Source: Clostridium sp. TW13 | GTDB lineage: Bacteria; Bacillota; Clostridia; Clostridiales; Clostridiaceae | Direction: 5' to 3' | NCBI RefSeq assembly: GCF_024345225.1 | Contig: NZ_BROD01000001.1 | Location: 868,001-932,000 of the forward strand | DNA length: 64,000 nucleotides | Shown: positions 17,532 to 26,029 of the stretch, piece after piece | Numbering within the stretch: the first letter of the stretch is position 1 | Layout: each line of letters starts with the position of its first letter | The notes under the pieces: generated by a model | The model's database searches: none | Told to the model about the DNA's origin: nothing | Seen by the model: the letters and a program-made list of their open reading frames with translations, nothing else | Translations under genes and position numbers: made by a program

Positions 17532-20090
17532 TTGATTCGTGAGAATGAATTAATTTATGGACTAACGGAAAAGGAAGCAGGGAGAAGAAATGAAACTTTT
17601 GGTTATAATGAGCTGGAGGAGAAGAAAAAGACTTCTGCCATAGCCTTATTTCTTAGTCAATTTAATGACTTTATAATATGGGTATTGATTGGAGCTACTG
17701 TGATTTCAGGCATTATGGGACAGAAAGCAGATGCTATAACCATAATGATAATAGTCATAATAAATGCAATCTTAGGTTTTGCACAAGAATATAAGACAGA
17801 AAAGTCTTTAGAAGCACTTAAAAGTTTATCCGCACCTACTTGTAAAGTTATTAGAGATGGTGGAGTAAAGGTCATTAACACTAGATATGTAACTGTAGGC
17901 GATGTGGTTATACTTGAAGCTGGGGACAAGGTACCAGCAGATGGTGAACTAATTGATGGTATGAACATAGTAGTAGATGAGTCTATACTAAGTGGTGAAT
18001 CAGTTGGAGTAAATAAAGGAGTAACAGATAAAAATAAAAAGATATACATGGGGACGACAGTTTTAAAAGGCAAAGGTTTAGTAAAGGTAAATTATATTGG
18101 TATGGATACTGAGATGGGGAAGATAGCCAATATGATTCAAGAAATAGAAGCAGAAAGGTCCCCATTAAAAGAGAAATTAGACTCTCTTGGAGAAATTCTT
18201 GTTATCATGTGTGTGGTTATTTGTGCGGTGGTAACAATACTTGGTATCATAAGAGGAAACAATGTAGCAGAGATGTTTCTACTAGGAGTTTCATTGGCTG
18301 TTGCAGCCATTCCAGAAGGTCTTGCAGCTATTGTAACAGTTGCTTTAGCTTTAGGTGTAAACAGAATGATAAAAAGAAATGCTCTTGTAAGAAAGCTTCC
18401 AGCAGTAGAAACTCTAGGTTGCACATCTATAATTTGCAGTGATAAGACAGGAACATTAACTCAAAACAAGATGACAGTAAAAGAGGTATATACTTCAGGA
18501 AAAGGCATGCTTTTAGATAAGGGAAAGCTATGTACCAATGAAATACTTAAAAAAATATTTGTGCTTTGTAATGATACAAATTATGATTTTAATGCAAGCA
18601 ATTTAGATAAAGGATTGAATGGTGATCCTACTGAAACAGCTTTAGTAACTATGTTTTTTGATGATTTGCAAAAATTAAAGTTGTATTTATCTCAATATCA
18701 AAGGGTTTATGAAATACCTTTTGATTCTAACAGAAAGATGATGAGCGTTATTGTAAAAGATAAAGGAAGAGAAATTTGCTTAGTAAAAGGTGCTCCAGAA
18801 AAACTAATTGAAAGATGTAGTCATATTTTAGAGAATGGTAGAGTAACAACCTTTGAACCATCTAAAAAGAAAAAGGTAATGGAAGATATAGATAAAATGT
18901 CAAATAAAGCATTAAGATGTATAGGTGCTGCATATAAGGACACCAACATTACTAAAGGAAGTTCTCTTGAGAGAAATCTTATCTTTGTAGGAGTGGCAGG
19001 AAGTATTGATCCACCAAGAATAGAGGCAAAGGATTCAGTATTAAAATGTAGGTTAGCAGGAGTAACACCTGTTATGATTACAGGTGACCATAAGAATACA
19101 GCTTATGCTATTGCAGAAGAGTTAGGCATATGTAAGGATCAATCACAGGTTATTACAGGTGATGAAATCGAGAGTATTTCAGATAAGGAACTTAGGGAAA
19201 AGGTTAAGAAGATTAGAGTATTTGCAAGGGTAAGTCCAAATCATAAGCTTAGAATTGTTCAAGCTTTTAAAAAGAATGGCAATATAGTTGCAATGACTGG
19301 AGATGGTGTAAATGATGCACCAGCCATAAAGGAAGCAGATATAGGGGTTGCTATGGGAATATCAGGAACTGACGTAACCAAGGAAGCTTCTTCTATGATA
19401 TTAATGGATGATAACTTTAAAACTATAGTTTCTGCTGTTGAAGAGGGAAGAGTTATCTATGATAATATCAGAAAATTTATTAGATACTTACTTTCATGTA
19501 ACTTAGGAGAAGTTTTAACCATGTTCCTAGCTTCATTATTCTATTTACCAACTCCACTGGCTCCAATACAGATTTTATTTGTAAATCTAGCAACAGATGG
19601 GTTGCCAGCTATAGCATTAGGGGTAGATCCACCAGATGCAGATATAATGAGCCAAAGACCAAGACAAAGAAACGAAAGTATTTTTGCAAGAGGACTAACA
19701 GAAAAGATTTTAGTTAGGGGAACCTTAATAGGATTATGTACTTTGTTTGCATTTATGGCAGGGATATATTTTGATCTAGGAATGACAACTGCTAGAACTA
19801 TGGCATTAAGTACTCTAGTTCTTTCACAACTTATTCATGTATTTGAATGCAGATCTGAAAGACATTCAATCTTTAAGATTAAGCTTTTCACCAATCCTTA
19901 TTTGGTAGGAGCTGTTGCAATCTCTTTAATAATGTTATTGTGTGCAATATATATGCCTTTCTTTAGAGCAATTTTTCACACATCAGCTTTACAATTGTCT
20001 CAATGGGGGATAGTTGTGTTCTTCTCTGGAATAATAGCCTTGATTAATAGTGTTTATCTATATATTCAGGATAGGAGAAGAGATAGATAA
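17532..20090 (+). CDS. cation-transporting P-type ATPase (P2A, calcium-pump-like)
   Basis: An 852-residue intact P-type ATPase. The actuator motif SGES, the M4 motif VAAIPEGL, the phosphorylation motif SDKTGT (Asp at residue 304), KGAPE for ATP binding, TGD, and TGDGVNDAPAIKEADIGVAMG are all present. The PEGL transmembrane motif and the C-terminal membrane domain with NLATDGLPA match SERCA/PMR1-like Ca2+ pumps of Firmicutes. Translation starts at TTG, 8 bases after AGGAGG (17518-17523). It probably exports Ca2+, though Mn2+ is possible. It is a useful internal control for the degenerate relative at 35604. Confidence 0.93.
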   Translation: MIRENELIYGLTEKEAGRRNETFGYNELEEKKKTSAIALFLSQFNDFIIWVLIGATVISGIMGQKADAITIMIIVIINAILGFAQEYKTEKSLEALKSLSAPTCKVIRDGGVKVINTRYVTVGDVVILEAGDKVPADGELIDGMNIVVDESILSGESVGVNKGVTDKNKKIYMGTTVLKGKGLVKVNYIGMDTEMGKIANMIQEIEAERSPLKEKLDSLGEILVIMCVVICAVVTILGIIRGNNVAEMFLLGVSLAVAAIPEGLAAIVTVALALGVNRMIKRNALVRKLPAVETLGCTSIICSDKTGTLTQNKMTVKEVYTSGKGMLLDKGKLCTNEILKKIFVLCNDTNYDFNASNLDKGLNGDPTETALVTMFFDDLQKLKLYLSQYQRVYEIPFDSNRKMMSVIVKDKGREICLVKGAPEKLIERCSHILENGRVTTFEPSKKKKVMEDIDKMSNKALRCIGAAYKDTNITKGSSLERNLIFVGVAGSIDPPRIEAKDSVLKCRLAGVTPVMITGDHKNTAYAIAEELGICKDQSQVITGDEIESISDKELREKVKKIRVFARVSPNHKLRIVQAFKKNGNIVAMTGDGVNDAPAIKEADIGVAMGISGTDVTKEASSMILMDDNFKTIVSAVEEGRVIYDNIRKFIRYLLSCNLGEVLTMFLASLFYLPTPLAPIQILFVNLATDGLPAIALGVDPPDADIMSQRPRQRNESIFARGLTEKILVRGTLIGLCTLFAFMAGIYFDLGMTTARTMALSTLVLSQLIHVFECRSERHSIFKIKLFTNPYLVGAVAISLIMLLCAIYMPFFRAIFHTSALQLSQWGIVVFFSGIIALINSVYLYIQDRRRDR

Positions 20091-20100
20091 ACTATATGTA

Positions 20101-20168
20101 AGGCATCTAAAACCAAATAGGTTTATATGCCTTGCATATTTCCACTTGTTATATATTTTCAGATGCCT
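20101..20168. repeat. palindromic repeat family 2, copy 1
   Basis: A 68-base element with terminal inverted repeats (AGGCATCT at one end, AGATGCCT at the other). Its reverse complement matches 59513-59580 over the whole length, by eye at about three quarters identity, including the shared block ATAGGTTTATATG. It lies in the convergent gap after the P-type ATPase. Confidence 0.65.
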
Positions 20169-20173
20169 AAAGT

Positions 20174-20214
20174 AAAAATCCTTCAAGTAAATAATTGCTT
20201 GAAGGATTTTTAAA
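20174..20214. terminator. bidirectional terminator
   Basis: A perfect 14-bp stem (20174-20187 with 20198-20211) and a 10-base loop, with A and T runs on the two sides, serves the convergent genes ending at 20090 and 20223. Confidence 0.85.
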
Positions 20215-20222
20215 TTTATAAA

Positions 20223-20633
20223 TTATTTATTTCTCATTTTCTGTGTTTGTCTCTTCATTTTTGAATGATCTACAGGAACTAAGTCTTTCTTAGTAGTTAA
20301 ATTAAGAATGTTCATTATATCAACTACATCATTAGGGTCCTTCTTCGATTTTATATTCTTTAACCCTTGAACAATTACAACATGACCTTGAGATATTTTC
20401 ATAAACTCTGGTTTTTTAAACCACTTATGTTTTTTATATCTGCATTTAACAACATTTTTACTTCTTTCAGGTTTTACTATTAAAAATGCTTGGATTTTGT
20501 GAAAAATCCATAAAATAGTTTTTTCTTCAACTTTTATTGAAATAACACTACCTTGAAGTTGAGTTAGTCTGTCTCCATTTTTCTCTAAGTAAGAATCAGA
20601 GTAGTATTTAGATAACTTTTCTTTAAATCCCAT
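20223..20633 (-). CDS. conserved hypothetical basic protein
   Basis: I do not recognise this 136-residue protein. It is basic, with a beta-rich middle (RLTQLQGSVISIKVEE, KTILWIFHKIQAFLIV, GHVVIVQGLKNI) that could be a small barrel, and a Lys/Arg-rich C-terminus, which hints at nucleic-acid or membrane-surface contact. The frame extends upstream to 20723, but an AAGGAG site 9 bases before the ATG at 20633 fixes the start. No signal peptide or membrane helix is seen. It is a single gene between two intergenic gaps. Confidence 0.6.
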   Translation of the reverse strand: MGFKEKLSKYYSDSYLEKNGDRLTQLQGSVISIKVEEKTILWIFHKIQAFLIVKPERSKNVVKCRYKKHKWFKKPEFMKISQGHVVIVQGLKNIKSKKDPNDVVDIMNILNLTTKKDLVPVDHSKMKRQTQKMRNK

Positions 20634-21003
20634 ATTTAGAACTCCTTTATTATAAATATATGTTTCTATTATGCTATGGAGCGAATTCAACATAGCATAA
20701 GGTTTACAAGTTAGATTATACAATATAATTCTATCATAAAAATATTAAACATAAAAGCCATTGAACTCAATAGTTTTCTTAATTATTTTAAGCACAATAC
20801 TACAAAATCCATTAGAGTAGAGTGGATTTTGTAGTGAAATGTGGTTTGCTGGTAAAGTATGCAATTAATGTACTAGCTTTATTATGGTAAATTTGCAAGT
20901 TAAGTATACGTATTTTAATTGAATTTTATTAAATAAGTTCTATGTTCTATCTAATGTATTTATTGTAGATTTAGAATATTATTTATACGGATATACTAAA
21001 TTA
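20634..21003. other. intergenic region with an isolated hairpin
   Basis: About 370 bases without a gene. The only structure I see is a perfect 13-bp inverted repeat (20799-20811 with 20823-20835) around an 11-base loop. It has no adjacent T run on either strand, so it is not a standard terminator. The part from 20640 to 20720 would contain the promoter of the minus-strand gene at 20223. Confidence 0.55.
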
Positions 21004-21402
21004 TCATAATTGACCTTGCAGATAAATATATACGTAACCATCAGTTGGATTTTCAAAAACTAAGGCTGTATACTTTAAAAATACTGAAGGTACGAATACA
21101 TCCATGGTTTTGGGTTCAATTTCTGCTTTGGGAGTGCTTTGTTTACAAAAAAATTGATTATCTGGTGATATCTCTATGTTTATGATTAAATTATTATCAG
21201 TTAGGTTTTCCACTGAAAAAGTATAAATTGAAAAATAGCTATTATTAAAAACTATTCGTTCTTTATTTTTAGATTTTAGCTTAACGCAATATTTTAATGA
21301 AATAAATTTATTATAAAACTCGTAATTTACAAGTCTAAAGTTTACTGAAGGATTGTCACTATATATACTCCGTAAATATTGATTTAAATTTGAAGACATC
21401 AT
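21004..21402 (-). CDS. small protein with a DUF6385-like C-terminal domain
   Basis: A 132-residue protein of unknown function, divergent from the repeat protein at 21601. Its second half (YTFSVENLTDNNLIINIEIS, then VFVPSVFLKYTALVFEN, ending YIYLQGQL) follows the same pattern of strands as the C-terminus of the protein at 21601 (MFIYNLSATTITLSLQLSP, then IPIQPFAHYARLQY, ending AYYNGQA), so the two appear to share a domain. This copy lacks the Thr/Val stalk. AGAGGTG 8 bases before ATG 21402 sets the start; the upstream ATG at 21423 has no such site. No signal peptide is present. A CATAnnnTA element about 40 bases upstream suggests sporulation control. Confidence 0.55.
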   Translation of the reverse strand: MMSSNLNQYLRSIYSDNPSVNFRLVNYEFYNKFISLKYCVKLKSKNKERIVFNNSYFSIYTFSVENLTDNNLIINIEISPDNQFFCKQSTPKAEIEPKTMDVFVPSVFLKYTALVFENPTDGYVYIYLQGQL

Positions 21403-21442
21403 AATTACTACACCTCTTTTCATAAATTCAATTAATGATTTT

Positions 21443-21451
21443 TATCTTATG
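21443..21451 (-). promoter_or_regulatory. CATAnnnTA -10 element for the minus-strand gene
   Basis: On the minus strand this reads CATAAGATA, 40 bases before ATG 21402. It fits the -10 consensus of the mother-cell sigma factors E and K; no clean -35 could be assigned, so this is only a candidate. Confidence 0.35.
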
Positions 21452-21552
21452 TTTCATACATTTATATATAAATTATGTTTCAGATATTCAAATGGTTAAT
21501 ATATCTTTCTTTAAACTGATTATCTATAATGTAACGCTCACATAAGTCTATA

Positions 21553-21561
21553 CATAATATA
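21553..21561 (+). promoter_or_regulatory. CATAnnnTA -10 element for the repeat-protein gene
   Basis: CATAATATA, 39 bases before ATG 21601, fits the sigma-E/sigma-K -10 consensus; an AC pair at 21534-21535 is 17 bases upstream, near the spacing expected for a sigma-K -35. Its distance from the start equals that of the divergent gene's element. Confidence 0.4.
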
Positions 21562-21600
21562 GTTTATAGGAAACAAATAACTTTTGGAGGAAATCGTAAG

Positions 21601-22470
21601 ATGAACAATTTGATTTTTAATAAAGTGGCATCAGATTTTAACACCACAGTTTATGCTCAAGATTCTTCTGGAAATGCCCAACCATTAAAAGTAGATGGGC
21701 AGAGTAGGTTATCTATTGCTGGTACAGTAGATGGTACAGTCACAGTAGGAAACACAGTAACAGTGGCAGGCACAGTAACTGTAGGAAATACAGTAACAGT
21801 AGCTGCAACAGCAACATTACCAGTAGAGGGAACAGTAACAGTAGCAGCAGTATCAAGCACAGTGACTGTAGCAGGCACAGTAACCGTAGGAAATACAGTA
21901 ACAGTAGCTGCAACAGCAACATTGCCAGTGGAAGGAACAGTAACAGTAGCAGCAATATCAAGCACAGTGACTGTGGCGGGAACAGTAACCGTAGGAAATA
22001 CAGTAACAGTAGCTGCAACAGCAACATTGCCAGTGGAAGGAACAGTAACCGTAGCAGCGGTATCAAGCACAGTGACTGTAGCAGGTACAGTTACTGTTGG
22101 AAATACAGTAACTGTAGGAAACACAGTAAATACTGTGATAACAGGAAATAACTTTGTTTCAAATACAGTAACTAATCAATCAATTACAGGTACAGGTGTT
22201 TTACTTGACGGCACAGATATATCTCAAATAAGTACTGCATCAATGTTTATATACAATCTAAGTGCTACAACAATAACTTTATCTTTGCAGCTAAGCCCAA
22301 CTACTACTGATGGAGATTATATTAGTGATCCTAACTTCACTAATGTAGCTATAGCTGGAAATGGTAGCAAAATGATTCCTATACAGCCATTTGCACACTA
22401 TGCAAGATTACAATATGCAATGGGTTCTTCATCAAGCAATGTAACAGCATATTATAATGGTCAAGCATAG
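21601..22470 (+). CDS. Thr/Val-rich repeat-stalk protein with DUF6385-like C-terminus
   Basis: This 289-residue protein has three parts. Residues 1-41 form an N-terminal region (LIFNKVASDFNTTVYAQD, PLKVDGQSRLSIAG) shared by Clostridium proteins with VTV repeats. Residues 42 to about 185 are built from six-residue TVTVxx units arranged in three nearly identical 35-residue blocks (52-86, 87-121, 122-156) plus a partial fourth; this pattern favours a beta-solenoid or fibre. Residues about 186-289 form a globular DUF6385-like domain ending in GQA. There is no signal peptide, anchor or membrane segment, which suits assembly onto a spore or release by lysis. GGAGG 10 bases before the ATG sets the start. 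Codons in the repeats are GTA/ACA-biased, consistent with recent expansion. Function unknown. Confidence 0.7.
   Translation: MNNLIFNKVASDFNTTVYAQDSSGNAQPLKVDGQSRLSIAGTVDGTVTVGNTVTVAGTVTVGNTVTVAATATLPVEGTVTVAAVSSTVTVAGTVTVGNTVTVAATATLPVEGTVTVAAISSTVTVAGTVTVGNTVTVAATATLPVEGTVTVAAVSSTVTVAGTVTVGNTVTVGNTVNTVITGNNFVSNTVTNQSITGTGVLLDGTDISQISTASMFIYNLSATTITLSLQLSPTTTDGDYISDPNFTNVAIAGNGSKMIPIQPFAHYARLQYAMGSSSSNVTAYYNGQA
21754..22068 (+). repeat. three 105-bp in-frame tandem repeats
   Basis: Units 21754-21858, 21859-21963 and 21964-22068 encode the same 35 residues with very few changes (for example Val/Ile in the AAVSS/AAISS tail), and a partial fourth unit starts at 22069. Such units can expand or contract by slippage or recombination. 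Confidence 0.9.
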
Positions 22471-22533
22471 TGAAAGTTTAGTAAGCGTGTTACAGGTATA
22501 AATAGATAAAATTGAGCATGCAAATAAAAATAA

Positions 22534-22571
22534 TGGGGCTATTTCAAACTTTTTGGAATTAACCCCTTTTT
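22534..22571 (+). terminator. terminator after the repeat-protein gene
   Basis: An 11-bp stem with two mismatches (22535-22545 with 22556-22566, GGGG paired to CCCC at the base) is followed by TTTTT. It separates the repeat protein from the glycosyltransferase gene. Confidence 0.65.
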
Positions 22572-22601
22572 ACTGAAATTTAAGGATGGAGGTGGTGGAT
22601 A

Positions 22602-24422
22602 TTGATAAATAAGAATAAAACCTTAAGTTTATGCATGATTGTAAAAAATGAAGAAAAGTTTTTATCAAAGTGTATAGATAGTGTACGGAAAATTATAAGT
22701 GAAATTATTATTGTAGATACTGGTTCAACAGATAAAACTGTAGAAATTGCTAAGGGATACTCAGCTAAGGTTTATAGCTATGAGTGGAATGATAATTTTG
22801 CTGAAGCAAGGAATTTTGCCATAAGTAAAGCGAGTAGTGATTGGGTTTTGCTTTTAGATGCAGATGAAGAAGTTATAGAAGATGGTTGTGAAAAGATATT
22901 AAATTTTATTAATAAAACTTCATTGGATGGTTGTAATTTTGTTGTATACAATTATACTGGAAATGATATTTCTTCTGAGTATACAGTGCATAATGCCTTT
23001 AGGTTGTTAAGAAATAATGGTAAATACAATTTTAAAGGAGAAATACACGAACAGATAGTCAGAAAAGATAAGAAAGAGATAGTAGGACTTTTTGCTGTAA
23101 GTGATATAGTAATAAAGCATTATGGCTATTTAAATTCTGTAATAAATGAAAAGAAAAAACGTGACAGGAATATTCCAATTATTCTTAAGCAATTAGAGTT
23201 AGAACCAGAAAATGCATTCTATTTATTTAATTTGGGGAATGAGTATCTTGCAAAACAAGATATAAATGAGGCTTTGAAAATTTATAATAAAGCTATGAAT
23301 TATGCAGATGTTAATCAACCTTATGCGCCTCATCTATTTTATAGACGTCTTACTTGTTTAATGCAGTTAAAGAGATATGAAGAAGCAATAACAGCTGCTA
23401 ATCAAGCTTTGAACCAGTACCCTAAATCTACAGATTTTGAGTATTTAAAAGGAACAGTTTATTTTGAGTGCAACATGGTAACCCTAGCCATAGATTCTTT
23501 TAACAAGTGTATAGAGATGGGTGAACCGCCTAGTTACTTAAAGTTCTTAAGTGATTGCTGTAGCTTCAAACCATATATTGCTTTGGGAGAGTTATATGAG
23601 AGTGTAAGTGATTATGATAAGGCAATTGACTTTTATAATAAAGCGCTTAATTCCAACAAAGATGCGTATTATATTCTATATACAATAGGAAGTATAGTAA
23701 AGAAACAATATAAAGATGGGAATATAGTATCAGATATGTTGCTAAGATATTTTTCAGCAAAAGAATATGTACCAAATCTGATTTTATTAACAGATATATT
23801 GATAAATTTGGATTTTTATGATATTGCAGAATTGTATGCAGATAAGATATTAGATAAAGAAAACAGCAATGTAGATGGTTTGTTTTTAAAAGCTAAAGTA
23901 CATTTTTATAAGAAAAAGTACCATATGGCTTATGAAGGCTTCATGCAGGTAGAAAATTTTCATGACACAGAAAACATTTTAGCTAATATAAGAACAGAAA
24001 GCTTGCAGTATCTAGTTATCATAGCTTTACTTCAAAGTGATAAAGATATAACTTCAGTATTAAATTTGATAAAAGAAAAGCAGGTGAACGAAATATATAA
24101 AATATATAGACAAATATATTGTTTGCATGCAAAGTTATGTGAAGATGTATTAACAGGTGATGAAGATGCTGGTTTAGTTTTACAGACAGCAGTTTCATTC
24201 TTGGATAAATTATTGAAAGTTAAAGAATATGATCTTTTTAATGATAGTGTAGATATATTAAATAAAATTAATAGTGACCAGGTTTTAATTAATTTAGGAA
24301 AGATATATAATAAAAATGGTCTTAAAGATCTAGCTATAAAAACCATCCTTCAATCAATACAAGAACTTAAAGTTGTTGATAGAGAAAGTATTAATATATT
24401 GTATCAAACTACTTTGTTGTAA
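22602..24422 (+). CDS. GT2 glycosyltransferase fused to TPR repeats
   Basis: The 606-residue protein starts with a GT-A domain of the SunS-like type (about 1-190): LSLCMIVKNEEKFLSKCID, IVDTGSTDKT, LLLDADEEV (metal motif near residue 88) and the EIHEQI block near 147. From about residue 200 it turns into tetratricopeptide repeats (AFYLFNLGNEYLAKQDINEA and later PYIALGELYESVSDYDKAI), with further helical repeats to the end. Enzymes of this architecture often glycosylate proteins or peptides, the TPR part holding the acceptor. The Thr-rich protein next door is an obvious candidate acceptor, by inference. The start is TTG with GGAGGTGG just upstream. No membrane segment is seen. Confidence 0.82.
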   Translation: MINKNKTLSLCMIVKNEEKFLSKCIDSVRKIISEIIIVDTGSTDKTVEIAKGYSAKVYSYEWNDNFAEARNFAISKASSDWVLLLDADEEVIEDGCEKILNFINKTSLDGCNFVVYNYTGNDISSEYTVHNAFRLLRNNGKYNFKGEIHEQIVRKDKKEIVGLFAVSDIVIKHYGYLNSVINEKKKRDRNIPIILKQLELEPENAFYLFNLGNEYLAKQDINEALKIYNKAMNYADVNQPYAPHLFYRRLTCLMQLKRYEEAITAANQALNQYPKSTDFEYLKGTVYFECNMVTLAIDSFNKCIEMGEPPSYLKFLSDCCSFKPYIALGELYESVSDYDKAIDFYNKALNSNKDAYYILYTIGSIVKKQYKDGNIVSDMLLRYFSAKEYVPNLILLTDILINLDFYDIAELYADKILDKENSNVDGLFLKAKVHFYKKKYHMAYEGFMQVENFHDTENILANIRTESLQYLVIIALLQSDKDITSVLNLIKEKQVNEIYKIYRQIYCLHAKLCEDVLTGDEDAGLVLQTAVSFLDKLLKVKEYDLFNDSVDILNKINSDQVLINLGKIYNKNGLKDLAIKTILQSIQELKVVDRESINILYQTTLL

Positions 24423-24880
24423 ATTATTAGATTTGGATTTTATCAAAATACTTGTATTGTATGGCATAGGGTAACATTGCCTATATAGAGGTATTTTATT
24501 ATCTGTATGTAACTATTCCATAATAATGTTGGTGGACTTTATAGACAAGCTACAAAAATTCGACAATTTTCTCACCAACATTTAAGTGGAATAGTTCTAC
24601 ATACAAATTATAAGCATAATAGTAATACGTATGTATAGAGATATTTAAATAATTATATACTTTTTATTAATTAATAATATTATGAAATTACAAATTATAT
24701 TATTTATAAAATATGTAGCAGCAAGGATTATGGTTCGAGTAGCTTGGCTTTATATGGTATAATGTAATAGGAGTTTTAGAGATATTCACAAAAATATCAC
24801 ATAAAATTAATTGAAATCTTCACATAATTTTATTAAAATCTTATTAAAGGGTATTTAAAACTACATCTTGGGGGTGGAGA
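24423..24880. other. intergenic region containing a palindromic repeat
   Basis: About 458 bases between the GT2-TPR gene and the DUF4003 gene. It contains copy A of repeat family 1 (24505-24604). The remainder is AT-rich with no open frame or clear promoter that I can support. Confidence 0.6.
24505..24604 (-). repeat. palindromic repeat family 1, copy A
   Basis: About 100 bases with long terminal inverted repeats (AACTATTCCA at 24511-24520, TGGAATAGTT at 24587-24596). The reverse complement matches the copies at 31777 and 47053. It carries a perfect Spo0A-type box (TGTCGAA on the minus strand, 24559-24565). A short non-palindromic core separates the arms. Confidence 0.8.
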
Positions 24881-25840
24881 ATGATGTACAAAACTTTAAA
24901 AAATAAAGTAGATAAATTGGCTGCGGCCTATGAATATGCAGAAGAAAACTTAAGATATGACGGAAATCTTATTAATAATTTTACATCTATAGTGTATTCA
25001 GATATAGATAAGGAGCTAGATTATAAATTTATTAAGGATATAAGAAAACATATAAGTAGTAAAACTCCATGGTTTTCTAGCTTTAGAGGTAACTCCTTAT
25101 ATATGTTGTCAATATTATTATCTGTTGAAGAGGATTGGAATAATGTCTTTGAGAAAGTAGCTTTTTGGGAAGAACATTTACGTTCAGCAGGATTTAGAGA
25201 GGGAACATATCTAGTTATGTCTTCTTGGGTATTGGCAAAATCTATAGGAGATGAAGAAGATAAAGAAGATGTATTGCGAAGAGTTATTGGGTTTTATAAT
25301 TTTATCAAAAAAAATTATTCCAATATTACATCAAGTGATGACTATTTAGTATGTGTTTTTTTGGCAATTGCAAATTTATCTCCGTTAGAGTATAAATCTA
25401 CTCTAGATTATATATTGAAAAATTTAAAAAAGGGACAAGAATACACTAGCAATAATAGAGCTCAAGCATTGGCAAATGCATTAACTATGGATAGAAAAGA
25501 ATGTGAGAGTAATTTAGATAGAGTAAGAGCCATAATTTATGGCTGTGAAAAAATAGGATATCAAATTCCAAATCACTATATGACCGTTATAGGAATAGCT
25601 ACATTGTTTATAAAAGATACTAATGAATTATTGAGCGAAGTGGAAGTTGCAATCGAATACTTAAGTCAATTTCATCAATATAATTTTTTTATGGATAAAT
25701 CATTTAAATGTATATTAGCAATAATAACTGTACTTAATGACAGAAAAATTAATAAGGTTATTTTAAATTCGATTATAGCTGTATGCATTAATGATGAAAT
25801 AGAAGGGCAAACTAATTCACTATTATCATCAGTAAATTAA
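24881..25840 (+). CDS. DUF4003-family protein
   Basis: A 319-residue soluble, helix-rich protein that I place in the DUF4003 family on its central block (SSFRGNSLYMLSILLSVEED followed by HLRSAGFREGTYLVMSSWVLA) and overall length. Function is not known for the family. A GGGGGTGGAG ribosome site precedes two adjacent ATG codons (24881 and 24884); either may be used. It is transcribed alone, with palindromic repeat copy A upstream, so the Spo0A-type box in that repeat could in principle influence it. Confidence 0.7.
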   Translation: MMYKTLKNKVDKLAAAYEYAEENLRYDGNLINNFTSIVYSDIDKELDYKFIKDIRKHISSKTPWFSSFRGNSLYMLSILLSVEEDWNNVFEKVAFWEEHLRSAGFREGTYLVMSSWVLAKSIGDEEDKEDVLRRVIGFYNFIKKNYSNITSSDDYLVCVFLAIANLSPLEYKSTLDYILKNLKKGQEYTSNNRAQALANALTMDRKECESNLDRVRAIIYGCEKIGYQIPNHYMTVIGIATLFIKDTNELLSEVEVAIEYLSQFHQYNFFMDKSFKCILAIITVLNDRKINKVILNSIIAVCINDEIEGQTNSLLSSVN

Positions 25841-26029
25841 ATTTTAAGTAGATATAGTGTATGTGCCAATAAATAAACTACATATTTGGATAAACTGTAC
25901 TGTTTATTGATGTAGAATATTATCTAGCAGGTTACCCATGGAAGGGAGAGAAGACTTATTACTAAGAATAAAGGAAAAGGGCAGAAGCAACAGAAAAAAA
26001 AGAAAAAAGAAAAAAGAAAAAAGAGCTTA

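Noticed and set aside
18209-18442. 77-codon plus-strand frame inside the P-type ATPase gene (and minus-strand frames at 17657-18073 and 18137-18424)
   Set aside because: They overlap the conserved PEGL and DKTGT coding region of an intact pump, lack ribosome sites and show no protein-like pattern.
21754-22068. The 105-bp repeats considered as a CRISPR array
   Set aside because: Units are contiguous, in frame and have no unique spacers; no cas genes are nearby.
21657-22124. Long minus-strand open frames across the repeat-protein gene (also 21740-22066)
   Set aside because: They arise from the low-complexity GTA/ACA repeats, which leave the complementary frames open. They have no ribosome sites, and the plus-strand frame has one plus a coherent domain layout.
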